From Jejuia algarum (GTDB lineage Bacteria; Bacteroidota; Bacteroidia; Flavobacteriales; Flavobacteriaceae): 64,000 bases of DNA. The stretch is from assembly GCA_947495775.1 (NCBI GenBank), contig CANMAQ010000016.1, positions 1 to 64,000 of the forward strand, given 5' to 3'. How positions within the stretch are numbered: position 1 is the stretch's first letter; every line of letters starts with the position of its first letter. Under the pieces are notes generated by a model. It was not told the origin of the DNA. It searched no databases and saw only the letters and a list, made by a program, of their open reading frames with translations. Positions 41,859-51,878 of this stretch are shown here, in pieces. The position numbers were made by a program, and so were the translations under genes.

Positions 41859-43121
41859 ATGATAAACAATGAGGTATTTGCCATTATTTTAGGTGGCGGA
41901 CAGGGGTCGAGATTACATCCATTAACAGAAGCAAGGTCTAAACCTGCTGTTCCAATAGCTGGAAAATACAGATTAGTAGATATTCCTATTTCCAACTGTA
42001 TCAATTCAGACATTAAACGCATGTTTGTATTGACGCAATTCAATTCGGCCTCACTAAACAGACATATCAAAGACACCTATCATTTTAGTTTTTTCAGTAG
42101 TGCTTTTGTAGACGTTTTAGCAGCAGAACAAACCCCAGAAAACAAAGGCTGGTTTCAAGGTACTGCAGATGCGGTACGCCAAAGTATGCACCACGTTTTA
42201 AGACATGAATTTGAGTATGTCTTGATTTTATCTGGTGATCAGTTGTATCAAATGGATTACGAAAAAATGGTACAGGCCCATAAAGAAAGTAATGCCGAGA
42301 TATCGATTGCTACGATTCCTGTAGCGGCAAAAGATGCCACAGGCTTTGGTATTTTAAAATCTGATGAAAATAACATCATCACTTCTTTTATAGAAAAACC
42401 AGATGCAAGTCTATTATCTGATTGGACCTCTGAAGTTAGTGATGAGATGAAAGCTTCTGGCCGCAATTATTTAGCCTCTATGGGGATTTACATCTTCAAC
42501 AGAGACCTTATTGCAAAACTTATGGAAGACGAAAGCACCATTGATTTTGGTAAAGAAATCATTCCACAAAACATTGCAAAACACAAAACATTAAGTTACC
42601 AATACGAGGGCTATTGGACAGATATAGGAACTATAGAATCCTTTTTTGAAGCCAATATTGGTTTAACCGCAGATATTCCTGAATTCGATTTATACGATAA
42701 ATCCAAACGCATCTACACCAGAGCAAGAATGCTGCCTACCACCAAGGTATCTGGAACCACATTAAACAAAGCTGTAATCGCAGAAGGTTGTATTATATGC
42801 GCCTCTAAAATAGAGCAATCTGTAATTGGTATTCGCTCGCGTATTGGTGCAGAATCTGTGATTATAAATACCTATATGATGGGTAGCGACTATTATCAAA
42901 ATTTAGATGATATCTCTAACCCAGAAAAACATACCATTGGTATTGGTGAACGCTGCCATATCAAAAACGCTATTTTAGATAAAAATTGCGCAATTGGCGA
43001 CGATGTAAAAATAGAAGGTGGTCCTCATTTAAAAGATGTAGAAACAGACACCTATGCCATAAAAGACGGTATAGTAGTCATTAAAAAAGAGGCTGTTATT
43101 CCTAGCGGCTTCGTGATATAA
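41859..43121 (+). CDS. glgC: Glucose-1-phosphate adenylyltransferase
   Basis: This 420-residue protein has GGGQGSRLHPLTEARSKPAVP (nucleotide binding), GTADAVRQ, LSGDQLYQMDY (catalytic Asp) and GYWTDIGTI, followed by a left-handed beta-helix domain. It makes ADP-glucose, the donor for GlgA, and is normally the controlled step of glycogen synthesis. Confidence 0.95.
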   Translation: MINNEVFAIILGGGQGSRLHPLTEARSKPAVPIAGKYRLVDIPISNCINSDIKRMFVLTQFNSASLNRHIKDTYHFSFFSSAFVDVLAAEQTPENKGWFQGTADAVRQSMHHVLRHEFEYVLILSGDQLYQMDYEKMVQAHKESNAEISIATIPVAAKDATGFGILKSDENNIITSFIEKPDASLLSDWTSEVSDEMKASGRNYLASMGIYIFNRDLIAKLMEDESTIDFGKEIIPQNIAKHKTLSYQYEGYWTDIGTIESFFEANIGLTADIPEFDLYDKSKRIYTRARMLPTTKVSGTTLNKAVIAEGCIICASKIEQSVIGIRSRIGAESVIINTYMMGSDYYQNLDDISNPEKHTIGIGERCHIKNAILDKNCAIGDDVKIEGGPHLKDVETDTYAIKDGIVVIKKEAVIPSGFVI

Positions 43122-43124
43122 CCT

Positions 43125-45032
43125 ATGGCAAATATAAAATCATATAGTCTATTCTCCGATTTTGATATCAACTTGTTTAAAGCTGGAAAGCACTTTCGCC
43201 TTTATGAAAAATTTGGCTCTCATCCAGTAACGGTAGACGGTATCGAGGGCACGTATTTTGCGGTGTGGGCACCAAGCGCCAAATCGGTATCTGTGATTGG
43301 TGATTTTAATTTTTGGAACGATAAAGAGCACCAGCTTAACGTACGTTGGGATTCTAGTGGTATTTGGGAAGGCTTTATTCCTCTAGTAGGCAAAGGCGCT
43401 GTGTATAAATATAAAATACACAGCCACAATAACGGTATTGTAACAGAAAAAGCAGATCCTTATGCGCGTCGCTATGAGCATCCTCCTAAAACAGCTTCGA
43501 TTGTTTGGGATGATACCTATAAGTGGAAAGACAGCACTTGGATGAAAAAACGTAAAAAACATAACGCTATAGATGCGCCTTATTCCGTTTACGAAGTGCA
43601 TCTGGGCTCATGGAAAAAGCAGGTAGAAGAAAATCGTTTCATGTCTTATTTTGAACTGGCAGACGATTTGGTAAATTATGTAAAGGACATGAATTTTACG
43701 CACGTAGAACTTATGCCTATTATGGAGTTTCCCTATGATCCTTCTTGGGGGTATCAAATTACAGGTTACTTTGCGCCAACGTCCCGCTACGGCTATCCCG
43801 AAGAGTTCAAGTATTTAGTAGATCAATTGCACCAAAACGATATTGGAATCATCCTGGACTGGGTGCCTTCTCATTTCCCCGAAGATGCACACGGCTTAGG
43901 CTTTTTTGACGGTTCTCATTTATACGAGCACCCAGACAAGCGCAAAGGCTACCACCAAGATTGGAAAAGTTTAATCTTTAATTACGAACGTAATGAAGTG
44001 CGTTCTTTCCTTATAAGTAACGCCATTTTTTGGCTAGACCAATACCATGCCGATGGTTTGCGTGTAGACGCCGTTGCTTCTATGTTATTTTTAGACTATT
44101 CTAGAGAAGATGGCGAATGGGAACCAAACATCTATGGCGGCCGCGAAAACCTAGCAGTTATAGACTTCCTTAAGCAATTAAATGAAGAGGTGTATGCCTC
44201 ATTCCCAGACGTACAAACCATAGCCGAAGAATCTACAGCATTCCCTAAAGTATCCCAACCCACCTTTGTGGGCGGTTTAGGTTTTGGTATGAAATGGATG
44301 ATGGGCTGGATGCATGATACCCTTGAATATTTTGCAAAAGACCCTGTCTACAGAACATACCACCATAACGATATTACCTTTAGCTTGGCATATGCTTTTA
44401 CAGAAAACTTTATGCTACCACTGTCTCATGACGAAGTGGTCTATGGTAAAAATTCCATATTAGGTAGAATGCCCGGTGACGAATGGCAACGTTTTGCCAA
44501 CCTAAGGTTACTCTATGGCTGCATGTTTACGCACCCTGGTACCAAACTGTTATTTATGGGAGGTGAATTTGGACAGTACAACGAGTGGGATTTTCAAGGC
44601 AGTTTAGATTGGAATCTATTAGAATTTGAGCCGCATCAAAACATGCAAACTTATGTAAAAGAGCTCAATGCCTTATACAAAAGTACACCTGCACTCTATG
44701 AAAAAGGATTTAGTTACGATGGTTTTGAATGGATTAGCCATGACGACCACGAAAACTGTGTGATGTCTTACATTAGAAAAGGACATGATGAAGATGCTTC
44801 TGTCGTGGTGGTTTGTAATTTAACCCCAACGGTTCGAAAAAACTATAAAATAGGGCTCCCAACTAAAGGAAAACTTATAGAAGTCTTTAATGGCGATGCT
44901 AAAATTTTTGGTGGTAGTGGTATTGGCAATAGCAAGCAAATTACCATAAAAAAAGAAGCTTGGAATGGTAAAGACTATGCTGCAAAGATAACTTTGGCAC
45001 CTCTAGCCATTACTGTTTTTAAGTTTAAATAA
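43125..45032 (+). CDS. glgB: 1,4-alpha-glucan branching enzyme
   Basis: This 635-residue GH13 enzyme has an N-terminal CBM48 domain (YFAVWAPSAKSVSVIGDFN), a catalytic barrel with DGLRVDAVASML (nucleophile Asp), AEESTAFP (acid Glu) and LSHDEVVYGK, and an all-beta C-domain. It introduces alpha-1,6 branches in glycogen. It is the third gene of the glg operon, whose end is marked by the hairpin at 45055. Confidence 0.95.
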   Translation: MANIKSYSLFSDFDINLFKAGKHFRLYEKFGSHPVTVDGIEGTYFAVWAPSAKSVSVIGDFNFWNDKEHQLNVRWDSSGIWEGFIPLVGKGAVYKYKIHSHNNGIVTEKADPYARRYEHPPKTASIVWDDTYKWKDSTWMKKRKKHNAIDAPYSVYEVHLGSWKKQVEENRFMSYFELADDLVNYVKDMNFTHVELMPIMEFPYDPSWGYQITGYFAPTSRYGYPEEFKYLVDQLHQNDIGIILDWVPSHFPEDAHGLGFFDGSHLYEHPDKRKGYHQDWKSLIFNYERNEVRSFLISNAIFWLDQYHADGLRVDAVASMLFLDYSREDGEWEPNIYGGRENLAVIDFLKQLNEEVYASFPDVQTIAEESTAFPKVSQPTFVGGLGFGMKWMMGWMHDTLEYFAKDPVYRTYHHNDITFSLAYAFTENFMLPLSHDEVVYGKNSILGRMPGDEWQRFANLRLLYGCMFTHPGTKLLFMGGEFGQYNEWDFQGSLDWNLLEFEPHQNMQTYVKELNALYKSTPALYEKGFSYDGFEWISHDDHENCVMSYIRKGHDEDASVVVVCNLTPTVRKNYKIGLPTKGKLIEVFNGDAKIFGGSGIGNSKQITIKKEAWNGKDYAAKITLAPLAITVFKFK

Positions 45033-45054
45033 ACACAAATATTAAGTGAGACAC

Positions 45055-45087
45055 TGATTAGTAATCATATAATTTGATTACTAATCA
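45055..45087. terminator. Perfect 13-bp inverted repeat after glgB
   Basis: Arms TGATTAGTAATCA (45055-45067) and TGATTACTAATCA (45075-45087) enclose a 7-nt loop. No T-run follows, so it may be an end-of-operon RNA stem or a protein-binding site ahead of the next gene (ATG 45118). Confidence 0.45.
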
Positions 45088-45117
45088 ATGTTGATTTGTT
45101 CATAAGAAATCAACAAA

Positions 45118-45576
45118 ATGAATCAAAAAAAGTACTATAGAACTCTTAATTCCCCTCTCTTGGAGATTAATGATTCTCGAATTATAGTTACTGGTTTTAT
45201 TGTGTTTATATTGCTTACTATCCCTTCTTTTATAAGAATCTATTTCGAATACAAACTTATCTACGTAATTGTCATTAGATTACTTTCTTTACTATATGTC
45301 TTACACAAAGTAGAATCTTTAAATCGAAATAGGCTGTTCTGGGGGCTTATAGCAGTATTATACCCTCCTTTAGCTCTTATAATTTTAGGCTTATCGAACT
45401 TTAAAATACATATAAAACCAATTAAAGAAATAATTAAAAATTACAGATTAAAATACAATTCAGAAATTTCAAAACTTAAAAAAACTGAACAGTATACAAT
45501 TAACGCTGAATTAAAACTTAAAAACGAATACCAAATAGCTCTCAAAATGCAATTTCTAAAAAATTGGGTGAATTAA
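45118..45576 (+). CDS. Membrane protein of unknown function (5' part of possible frameshifted gene)
   Basis: This 152-residue protein has three TM segments (about 22-40, 48-62 and 72-92), followed by a Lys-rich coiled-coil region. It ends just after the sequence A-AAA-AAT (45558-45564). The following frame in the -1 phase starts exactly there, so the two may be one 229-residue protein made by -1 frameshifting, or one gene broken by a mutation, or two coupled genes. No family recognised. Confidence 0.55.
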   Translation: MNQKKYYRTLNSPLLEINDSRIIVTGFIVFILLTIPSFIRIYFEYKLIYVIVIRLLSLLYVLHKVESLNRNRLFWGLIAVLYPPLALIILGLSNFKIHIKPIKEIIKNYRLKYNSEISKLKKTEQYTINAELKLKNEYQIALKMQFLKNWVN

Positions 45577-45806
45577 ATATTTCTCCTAAAGTGAATACTA
45601 AAAATGAAATTAACAACCCTCATCCTGTTGTAATCAAGGTGGGAGGTTTTTTTGTATACATATTTAGTTTAGGCAAAAAAACGTTTAATAATATATATAC
45701 CGAAGAAAATGTGAGAACTAATGCAATGATTGGGTATGTTTTTAATTTGTTGATATTAATTTTTTTAATTCTTTTAGTTTTATCTCATTTACAAAATGAC
45801 ATATAG
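45564..45806 (+). CDS. 3' part of the possible frameshifted gene, or small membrane protein
   Basis: This is an 80-residue frame with only a TTG at its start (inside the end of the previous gene) and one C-terminal TM helix (about 52-75). The frame is open about 40 bp before the TTG and reads naturally on from the upstream protein (NAISKKLGELNIS). The lack of an independent ATG or leader argues that it is expressed by fusion or tight coupling. Confidence 0.45.
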   Translation: MGELNISPKVNTKNEINNPHPVVIKVGGFFVYIFSLGKKTFNNIYTEENVRTNAMIGYVFNLLILIFLILLVLSHLQNDI

Positions 45807-46201
45807 CAACATATCTAAACTTCTGAAAGATTCTTTTTTAAAACACTTATCAGGTTAAGCATAGTTAAACGTTTTTATGCAATTAAAAAATTTAATGAAA
45901 TACCACCATAAACCCCATATTTTTAACTATTATTCTACTGTATAGTATAGCCATACATCTCCAAATTTCTAAGCCGTTAAAAACCAATTCTTTTTGCAAT
46001 TAGAACAAAGAAAACACCTACTTTTGAAATGGGTTTGATTATTGAAAATAATTTTTAATTTGTAAGCGCTTGTAAATTCGATAATTATCGCGCAGATTAG
46101 TTACAAATTGTATAAATAAAGTCTCTTTTTTTTAATAAAAAGAGAGGTATCAAGCATTTAAATTTTAGTAATTTCGTTAATGAACTTTAATACCTGTTTA
46201 T
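45807..46201. other. Intergenic region before GH31 gene
   Basis: No gene is seen. An A/T-rich hairpin CTCTTTTTT...AAAAAGAG lies near 46124-46147. TAATTTCG at 46169-46176 is one base from a -7 box and 26 bp before the ATG at 46202. Confidence 0.4.
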
Positions 46202-48601
46202 ATGATATTAAATACAGAATTAGAATACAAAGGAAATTTATTTCCATCCGAAATAGTTAAGTACGAAAAAAACTTAAACGTTCTCTCTTTCACTGCTAAA
46301 AACGGTGTGGTCTTAGAAATTACTGTCCGAAGAGACAGTATTTTAAGATTTAGATTTACAACTACTGGTATTTTTGAAAATGATTTCTCTTATGCCGTTA
46401 CAAAATATGCGAGTAGAGGTTACAACCATCTGGAGGTAACCGAAGATGATAACCACTACATTATCACGACTGCTAAATTGATCTGTAACGTATCGAAATT
46501 AGATTTGAGAACCTCAATTTACGATGCCATAGACAAAACCCTTATTTGTGAAGATGAACTTGGTTTCCACTGGGAAGAAAGTTATGAGTTTGGTGGCGAT
46601 GTTGTAAAAATGTCTAAAACCTCGCAACCTGGAGAAAGTTATTACGGTTTGGGAGACAAACCTGTTGATAATAACTTAAAAGGCAAGCGTTTTGAAAACT
46701 GGGTGACAGACTCTTATGCCTATGGCAGAGATACAGACCCTATTTATAAAGCGATTCCATTTTACACGGCTTTACACAATAAAAAATCCTATGGTGTGTT
46801 CTTTGATAACACCTTCCGTTCGTTTTTCGATTTTTGTCATGAACGCAGAAACATTACAAGTTTTTGGGCTCATGGTGGTGAAATGAACTACTATTTTATC
46901 TATGGTCCTGAAATGTCTGAAGTTGTAGCCAACTATACCGATTTAACAGGAAAACCTCATGAAATGCCTGCATTATGGGCATTGGGCTACCACCAGTGTA
47001 AATGGAGTTATTACCCAGAGAGCAACGTAAAAGAAATTACCGCTAAGTTTAGAGAGTTGCAAATTCCTTGTGATGCCATTTATCTCGATATTGATTATAT
47101 GGAAGGCTTTCGTTGTTTTACATGGAATAAGGACTATTTTCCAGATCCTAAACGCATGGTTAAAGAACTCGCAGACGATGGCTTTAAAACCATAGTAATT
47201 ATAGACCCTGGTATTAAAATAGATATGGATTATTCTGTATTTAAAGAGGGCTTAGATAAAGATTATTTCTGTAAGCGTGCCGATGGCCCTTACATGAAAG
47301 GTAAGGTATGGCCAGGAGAATGTTACTTCCCAGACTTTACCAATCCTGAAGTAAGAGAATGGTGGTCGGATTTATTTAAAGAATTAATCGAAGACATTGG
47401 TGTTAAAGGGGTGTGGAATGATATGAACGAACCTGCTGTAATGGACGTTCCTGGAAAAACCTTCCCTAACGATGTAAGACACGATTACGACGGTAACCCT
47501 TGTAGCCATAGAAAAGCACACAACGTTTACGGCATGCAAATGGCACGTGCCACTTACCAAGGTTTAAAGAAATTTTCATATCCAAAACGTCCTTTTGTTA
47601 TTACAAGAGCAGCGTATTCTGGAACACAACGTTACACCTCTAGTTGGACGGGTGATAATATTGCAACATGGGACCACTTAAATATAGCCAACCTACAAGC
47701 GCAACGCATGTGTATGTCTGGATTCTCATTTATTGGATCGGATATTGGAGGTTTTGCCGAACAACCTAATGGCGAATTGTATGCCCGTTGGATTCAATTA
47801 GGTATTTTCCACCCCTTCTGTAGAACACACTCTTCTGGAGATCATGGCGACCAAGAACCCTGGGCTTTTGGAGATACCATTACCGATGTGGTGAGAAAGT
47901 TTATCGAATTACGTTACGAATTATTGCCGTATTTATACACTGCATTTTGGAGGTACGTAGAAGAAGGTATTCCTATCTTAAAATCGCTAGTACTTTACGA
48001 TCAAGAAGATCCACAAACGCACTATAGAAACGACGAATTTATTTTTGGTGAAAAGATTTTAGCCTGTCCTATTACGGGACCAAACCAAAAAGGAAGACGC
48101 ATGTACATTCCTAGAGGACAATGGTATAATTTCTGGACTGACGAAGTTGTTACTGGTGGTCAAGAAATATGGGTAGATGCCGATTTAGACAGCATGCCAA
48201 TTTTTGTAAAAGAAGGTGCTATTATCCCTAAATATCCTGTACAACAATATGTAGGTGAAAAAACCATTGATGAGTTGTTATTAGATGTATACTATACCGA
48301 AGGTAAAGAAGAATCTACAGTATATGAAGATGCCGAAGATGGTTACGATTACGTCAAAGGACGCTACAGTTTAAGAAATTTTAGATTATTAGGAAAAAAG
48401 AAAGAATTAATCATCCAACAGCATAAATCTGGTAAGTTTATAACCCCTTACGAGACTTTTAAACTGAATTTACATGGTTTACCTTTCGAAATCTCTAAAG
48501 TTGAAGTAGACAACGTTGAAATTCCTTTTAAGGATGTAAAACTTGATGATAACACATTAGTATTAACTAAAGATTTTACAGAATTGCATATTGTAGGGTA
48601 A
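46202..48601 (+). CDS. GH31 family alpha-glucosidase
   Basis: This 799-residue protein has the GH31 order: an N-terminal beta-sandwich, then YLDIDYMEGF (about 294-303), the nucleophile Asp407 in GVWNDMNEP, the acid/base Asp in WTGDN (near 484), and distal beta domains. It has no signal peptide, so it probably works on intracellular glycogen- or maltodextrin-derived sugars, consistent with its place after glgABC. It has its own leader and the strong terminator at 48683. Confidence 0.93.
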   Translation: MILNTELEYKGNLFPSEIVKYEKNLNVLSFTAKNGVVLEITVRRDSILRFRFTTTGIFENDFSYAVTKYASRGYNHLEVTEDDNHYIITTAKLICNVSKLDLRTSIYDAIDKTLICEDELGFHWEESYEFGGDVVKMSKTSQPGESYYGLGDKPVDNNLKGKRFENWVTDSYAYGRDTDPIYKAIPFYTALHNKKSYGVFFDNTFRSFFDFCHERRNITSFWAHGGEMNYYFIYGPEMSEVVANYTDLTGKPHEMPALWALGYHQCKWSYYPESNVKEITAKFRELQIPCDAIYLDIDYMEGFRCFTWNKDYFPDPKRMVKELADDGFKTIVIIDPGIKIDMDYSVFKEGLDKDYFCKRADGPYMKGKVWPGECYFPDFTNPEVREWWSDLFKELIEDIGVKGVWNDMNEPAVMDVPGKTFPNDVRHDYDGNPCSHRKAHNVYGMQMARATYQGLKKFSYPKRPFVITRAAYSGTQRYTSSWTGDNIATWDHLNIANLQAQRMCMSGFSFIGSDIGGFAEQPNGELYARWIQLGIFHPFCRTHSSGDHGDQEPWAFGDTITDVVRKFIELRYELLPYLYTAFWRYVEEGIPILKSLVLYDQEDPQTHYRNDEFIFGEKILACPITGPNQKGRRMYIPRGQWYNFWTDEVVTGGQEIWVDADLDSMPIFVKEGAIIPKYPVQQYVGEKTIDELLLDVYYTEGKEESTVYEDAEDGYDYVKGRYSLRNFRLLGKKKELIIQQHKSGKFITPYETFKLNLHGLPFEISKVEVDNVEIPFKDVKLDDNTLVLTKDFTELHIVG

Positions 48602-48682
48602 TTATTAATACCACTTCCAATATGAAGTTAGCGAATTAAAATGTAACGTTCTAAATAACCGTTACAAAATTAATATTTAAGC

Positions 48683-48716
48683 AAGGCCGTAATTTTAAGT
48701 TACGGCCTTTTTATTT
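48683..48716 (+). terminator. Terminator of GH31 gene
   Basis: Perfect arms AAGGCCGTAA (48683-48692) and TTACGGCCTT (48700-48709) with a 7-nt loop are followed by a T-run. Confidence 0.9.
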
Positions 48717-48797
48717 TTTCATACATACAAAGAAGTGTGATTCTATAAAAGCACTATCCTAAAAAACGTTTTATACATAAGAATTCCGATAAACAGT

Positions 48798-49628
48798 TTA
48801 AGGCCCTTCATCGTAAACAGGTGCAAACCATTTAGCGTCAAGTCGCCATTGTTCATAATCATGGCACTTTACTTTTTTGATGTTGTTTTTGTTTTTTAGA
48901 ATAAGTAATTCTTTTTTAGTCAAATCATCTAATTCATAATTTCTCATTGTGAAGATGATTAAATTATGTGCAGAAATTGGAAGGTCTAATTTCTCAAGAT
49001 AATTAAAATAATTTTTAACATTTTCAAAGTCTCTAGTCTCATCCAATTGGTATAATTCATAATCAAAAGACAACATATTTTCGATTAAACTATTTGGTTT
49101 CCAATTCGTATTAATTATAGAATCGCATTCTTTTGATGTATAAAAACAATAGATGTCCTCGAGTATTTGATAAACTATTTTCTCATTTTTCTCTTTTCTT
49201 CTTCTAAGCCAGAATTTAGTAAAATATTCATCATTTTTTTTTCCATTATAACTGTCTAGTAATAATTTAATCAACTTATTCAATGACTTATTTTGAATTG
49301 AAGGATGAGCCATCTTTTTATCGAATAGTACTTGATTAAATTCATTTTCGGATATAAATTTTTCTAGACCAATACTTTTAATAGCTCTATATGTCGATTT
49401 TAAATTCTCAGGATTCTTAACCCACCCAAAATTATCTCTATTAATTCCATACATTCCTATCTCATCAATTAAATGAATATAGTCAAAATCAATAGCGCGA
49501 TAAATAGATGAAAAGAAATCATAGTCTTTATCTTTTTTACCTATGAAGCAACCTTTCTCTACAGGCTCTTTACATGAAAAAAAAGCAAAGACTGATATTA
49601 TGAAAATTAGTAGTTTCTTATATAACAT
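48798..49628 (-). CDS. Orphan lipoprotein, 276 aa
   Basis: The N-terminus is a lipoprotein signal with F-F-S-C (Cys 19). The remaining protein is Lys/Asn/Tyr-rich and mostly helical, without recognised domain. Its A+T content looks higher than that of the flanking glg genes. It is the last gene of the second accessory block, separated from the next by the palindromic repeat at 49801-49849. No function can be given. Confidence 0.55.
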   Translation of the reverse strand: MLYKKLLIFIISVFAFFSCKEPVEKGCFIGKKDKDYDFFSSIYRAIDFDYIHLIDEIGMYGINRDNFGWVKNPENLKSTYRAIKSIGLEKFISENEFNQVLFDKKMAHPSIQNKSLNKLIKLLLDSYNGKKNDEYFTKFWLRRRKEKNEKIVYQILEDIYCFYTSKECDSIINTNWKPNSLIENMLSFDYELYQLDETRDFENVKNYFNYLEKLDLPISAHNLIIFTMRNYELDDLTKKELLILKNKNNIKKVKCHDYEQWRLDAKWFAPVYDEGP

Positions 49629-49800
49629 TATTACTTAATAAGTATAATTTTTTTTACTGTTATTGTCTTGATGGTTCTTCCAAAGTGTTGAAGTATTTTG
49701 GTAAGTCAATTTTAATCTTTCTAAAAAGAGAGTAATTCTCTAAAATCCTTTATTTGGCATTTTTTCCTGTTGATTTTAGTAATTATGTAAAACGGTTACG

Positions 49801-49849
49801 CTATGCGTAGTGTTTTTGTGTTACGCCTGCGGCAAAAACATTACGTATG
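49801..49849. repeat. Palindromic inter-cassette repeat
   Basis: CTATGCGTAGTGTTTTTG (49801-49818) and CAAAAACATTACGTATG (49833-49849) face each other. The first ten bases are identical to the arm at 899-908 in the first accessory block. Outside lie ACGGTTACG and a TAACGTTTTG flank, again GTT-containing. Confidence 0.65.
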
Positions 49850-49910
49850 AGCCATTATTACAAAACGTTATTTTTTCTTCTTAGAATACCGCTAAACAAC
49901 AACTTTTACT

Positions 49911-50315
49911 CTAGAATGATCGCCATATTAAATCGTAATGATATTTGTATTCGGGATGAGATAATAACATTAAAGAGTTTTTAATATTTTTCTCAAACTT
50001 TTTTACTTTCTCAAACCATTTGTCCACATAATCAATTTCGTGAAAAGTAATTGAATAAGGTCTATCTCCCATACATTCTGAAATCCATTTTACATCATTC
50101 ATCATAGTATGGAAATCTTCATAATATAATACATCATATTTATCAAAATATTCAGTTGGATGCAAACATTCTTTTACTATTTCTGCGCCAAATAATGTAA
50201 TCCCTTTTTCGTTTCTAACACCAAAGTAATCTTCTTGCATTTCAGAGAAAAGAATAAATTTACTTTCTTTTTTACGCGGTTTATAGTTAATATTAAAGTC
50301 CTTTTTTGAATCCAT
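49911..50315 (-). CDS. Putative immunity protein of the adjacent toxin-like gene
   Basis: The start is ATG 50315 (MDSKKDFN); a TTG three codons upstream is less likely. The protein of 134 residues is acidic/aromatic-rich, soluble and of mixed alpha/beta type with no known domain. It overlaps the end of the 511-residue toxin-like gene by 23 bp, the usual arrangement for polymorphic toxin and immunity genes. The role is inferred from that arrangement only. Confidence 0.5.
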   Translation of the reverse strand: MDSKKDFNINYKPRKKESKFILFSEMQEDYFGVRNEKGITLFGAEIVKECLHPTEYFDKYDVLYYEDFHTMMNDVKWISECMGDRPYSITFHEIDYVDKWFEKVKKFEKNIKNSLMLLSHPEYKYHYDLIWRSF

Positions 50316-51828
50316 GCTTAGCAAGTTTAATCAAAATTTTTAACATTTCTTTTTTACTGGATAACCTATGCCATTTTTGAACACCAAAAATACGTCCATT
50401 CATTACTAGTTTTCCTCCAATAGTTTGAAATCTAAATATCCAACCATTTGAATTATTAGTTACATTTATTAGAACTCTCCCTTTTAAAGCAACTCCATTT
50501 ACTATTTCAGTAAAGGTATAATTGAGTTGTAATCGTCCTAATGTGTAACCTTCTCTATAGTATTTTGCAAAATCTTTACCAGTATAAGTTCCTTTCATTA
50601 TGAATTTAGAGTTAGGAACTTTTAGAATTTTATACGAACCACCTAAAGAAACTACAATATTTGTAACCAAAAAGGCACCTCTAGCAATAGAATCACCATC
50701 TTTTGTGTCTATGGCATTACCTATCTTTGCAAAACCTTCTTCTATTAAGTTGTATCCATCACCTTCATTCGCTCCAAATATCATACTAATCCCTTCCCCT
50801 GCAGTTGAAGCTCCATAGCCTGCTAAAAGAGCTCCTCCTACCGAAGTAGCTGGTTCAGGTGCTATTACACCTATGCCTCCTACTATCATTTCTACACCCC
50901 CAATTACTGTAATTCCAATACCTTTTGTTACTCGCCAAACAGTTCCCCAAAAAGATTCACTCTCATATGCTATATGTCTACCTATGTCAATAATTGCTTT
51001 GTTTAAAGAATGAGCAGCTTCTTCATTAGAGAAATTGCTGAAAGTTTCATCACTATCTAGATATATTATTTTCTTTTCATGATCAATAGAATAGTTATCT
51101 ATCCAAAAATCACTTTTAGCGACTTCGTAACCTAAACCTGCTCCTTGGTCTTCTGGAGAAAAAACATAAAGCAATTGAGCTAATTGCTCATCATTATAAA
51201 TTTCAGAATAAGCATCGATTAAACCATCAAAAGTCCAATCATCTTTAGTTGATATTTTTGGTAAAACAAGATCTATGGCTTCTTTATACTCATCAATTTT
51301 ATCATCGATTTCTCTACTATTTGAATTAAAAATTAATGAAATAACCTCATCTTCAAAAAGAACTGAATTTTCAACACTTACTGATTTAATTGGTTTAGCT
51401 ACATAAGCATAAATTCTAATTTTCTCACATTCTTTTACTGTATATTTGAAACAAACGATGCCTTTAGCATCTAAATATGGATTTTCTCCTTTTTTGTACT
51501 CAAGATCTGTAATTTTTCCATCATCTAATTGTTCTGCAAACCAAATATGTTTTATTGGTGTAAACGTAGATTCTTTGAATTTTGTGGCTTTGTAAATATA
51601 TGTTTTCCCAATTTCAAGTTCTTCAACACGTTTGTCATTTTCATCAAATGGACCTTCAATTTTTTCAACTAAAGGCATTGGGAATTTTAAAGTTGCAGGT
51701 TTTTGAGCTGCTGGTGCTATTATTACATCAGGATCATCACATGTTATAGTTATTGATAATGTACTATATTCTTCTTTTATTCGAGGAGGGTTTTCTTTCT
51801 CCTTCATCGTTATTTTATCATTAGCCAT
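50293..51828 (-). CDS. Putative polymorphic toxin, 511 aa
   Basis: No signal peptide is present. The N-terminal third is beta-rich and includes KTYIYKATKF and HIWFAEQLDDG, resembling immunoglobulin-like or Bacteroidota secretion-effector N-domains. The middle holds a long Gly/Ala-rich hydrophobic region (about 325-365, VIGGVEMIVGGIGVIAPEPA...). The C-terminal about 110 residues (from GTYTGKDFAKYY) form a separate basic domain ending KKEMLKILIKLAKHGFKK, as expected of a toxin tip. A small overlapping gene follows. No T6SS genes lie in the window. Toxin function is an inference from architecture. Confidence 0.5.
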   Translation of the reverse strand: MANDKITMKEKENPPRIKEEYSTLSITITCDDPDVIIAPAAQKPATLKFPMPLVEKIEGPFDENDKRVEELEIGKTYIYKATKFKESTFTPIKHIWFAEQLDDGKITDLEYKKGENPYLDAKGIVCFKYTVKECEKIRIYAYVAKPIKSVSVENSVLFEDEVISLIFNSNSREIDDKIDEYKEAIDLVLPKISTKDDWTFDGLIDAYSEIYNDEQLAQLLYVFSPEDQGAGLGYEVAKSDFWIDNYSIDHEKKIIYLDSDETFSNFSNEEAAHSLNKAIIDIGRHIAYESESFWGTVWRVTKGIGITVIGGVEMIVGGIGVIAPEPATSVGGALLAGYGASTAGEGISMIFGANEGDGYNLIEEGFAKIGNAIDTKDGDSIARGAFLVTNIVVSLGGSYKILKVPNSKFIMKGTYTGKDFAKYYREGYTLGRLQLNYTFTEIVNGVALKGRVLINVTNNSNGWIFRFQTIGGKLVMNGRIFGVQKWHRLSSKKEMLKILIKLAKHGFKKGL

Positions 51829-51878
51829 ATTTTTTATGGATTATAGTGTGAGTATGTGTTAATGTTTTCTAAAAATTA

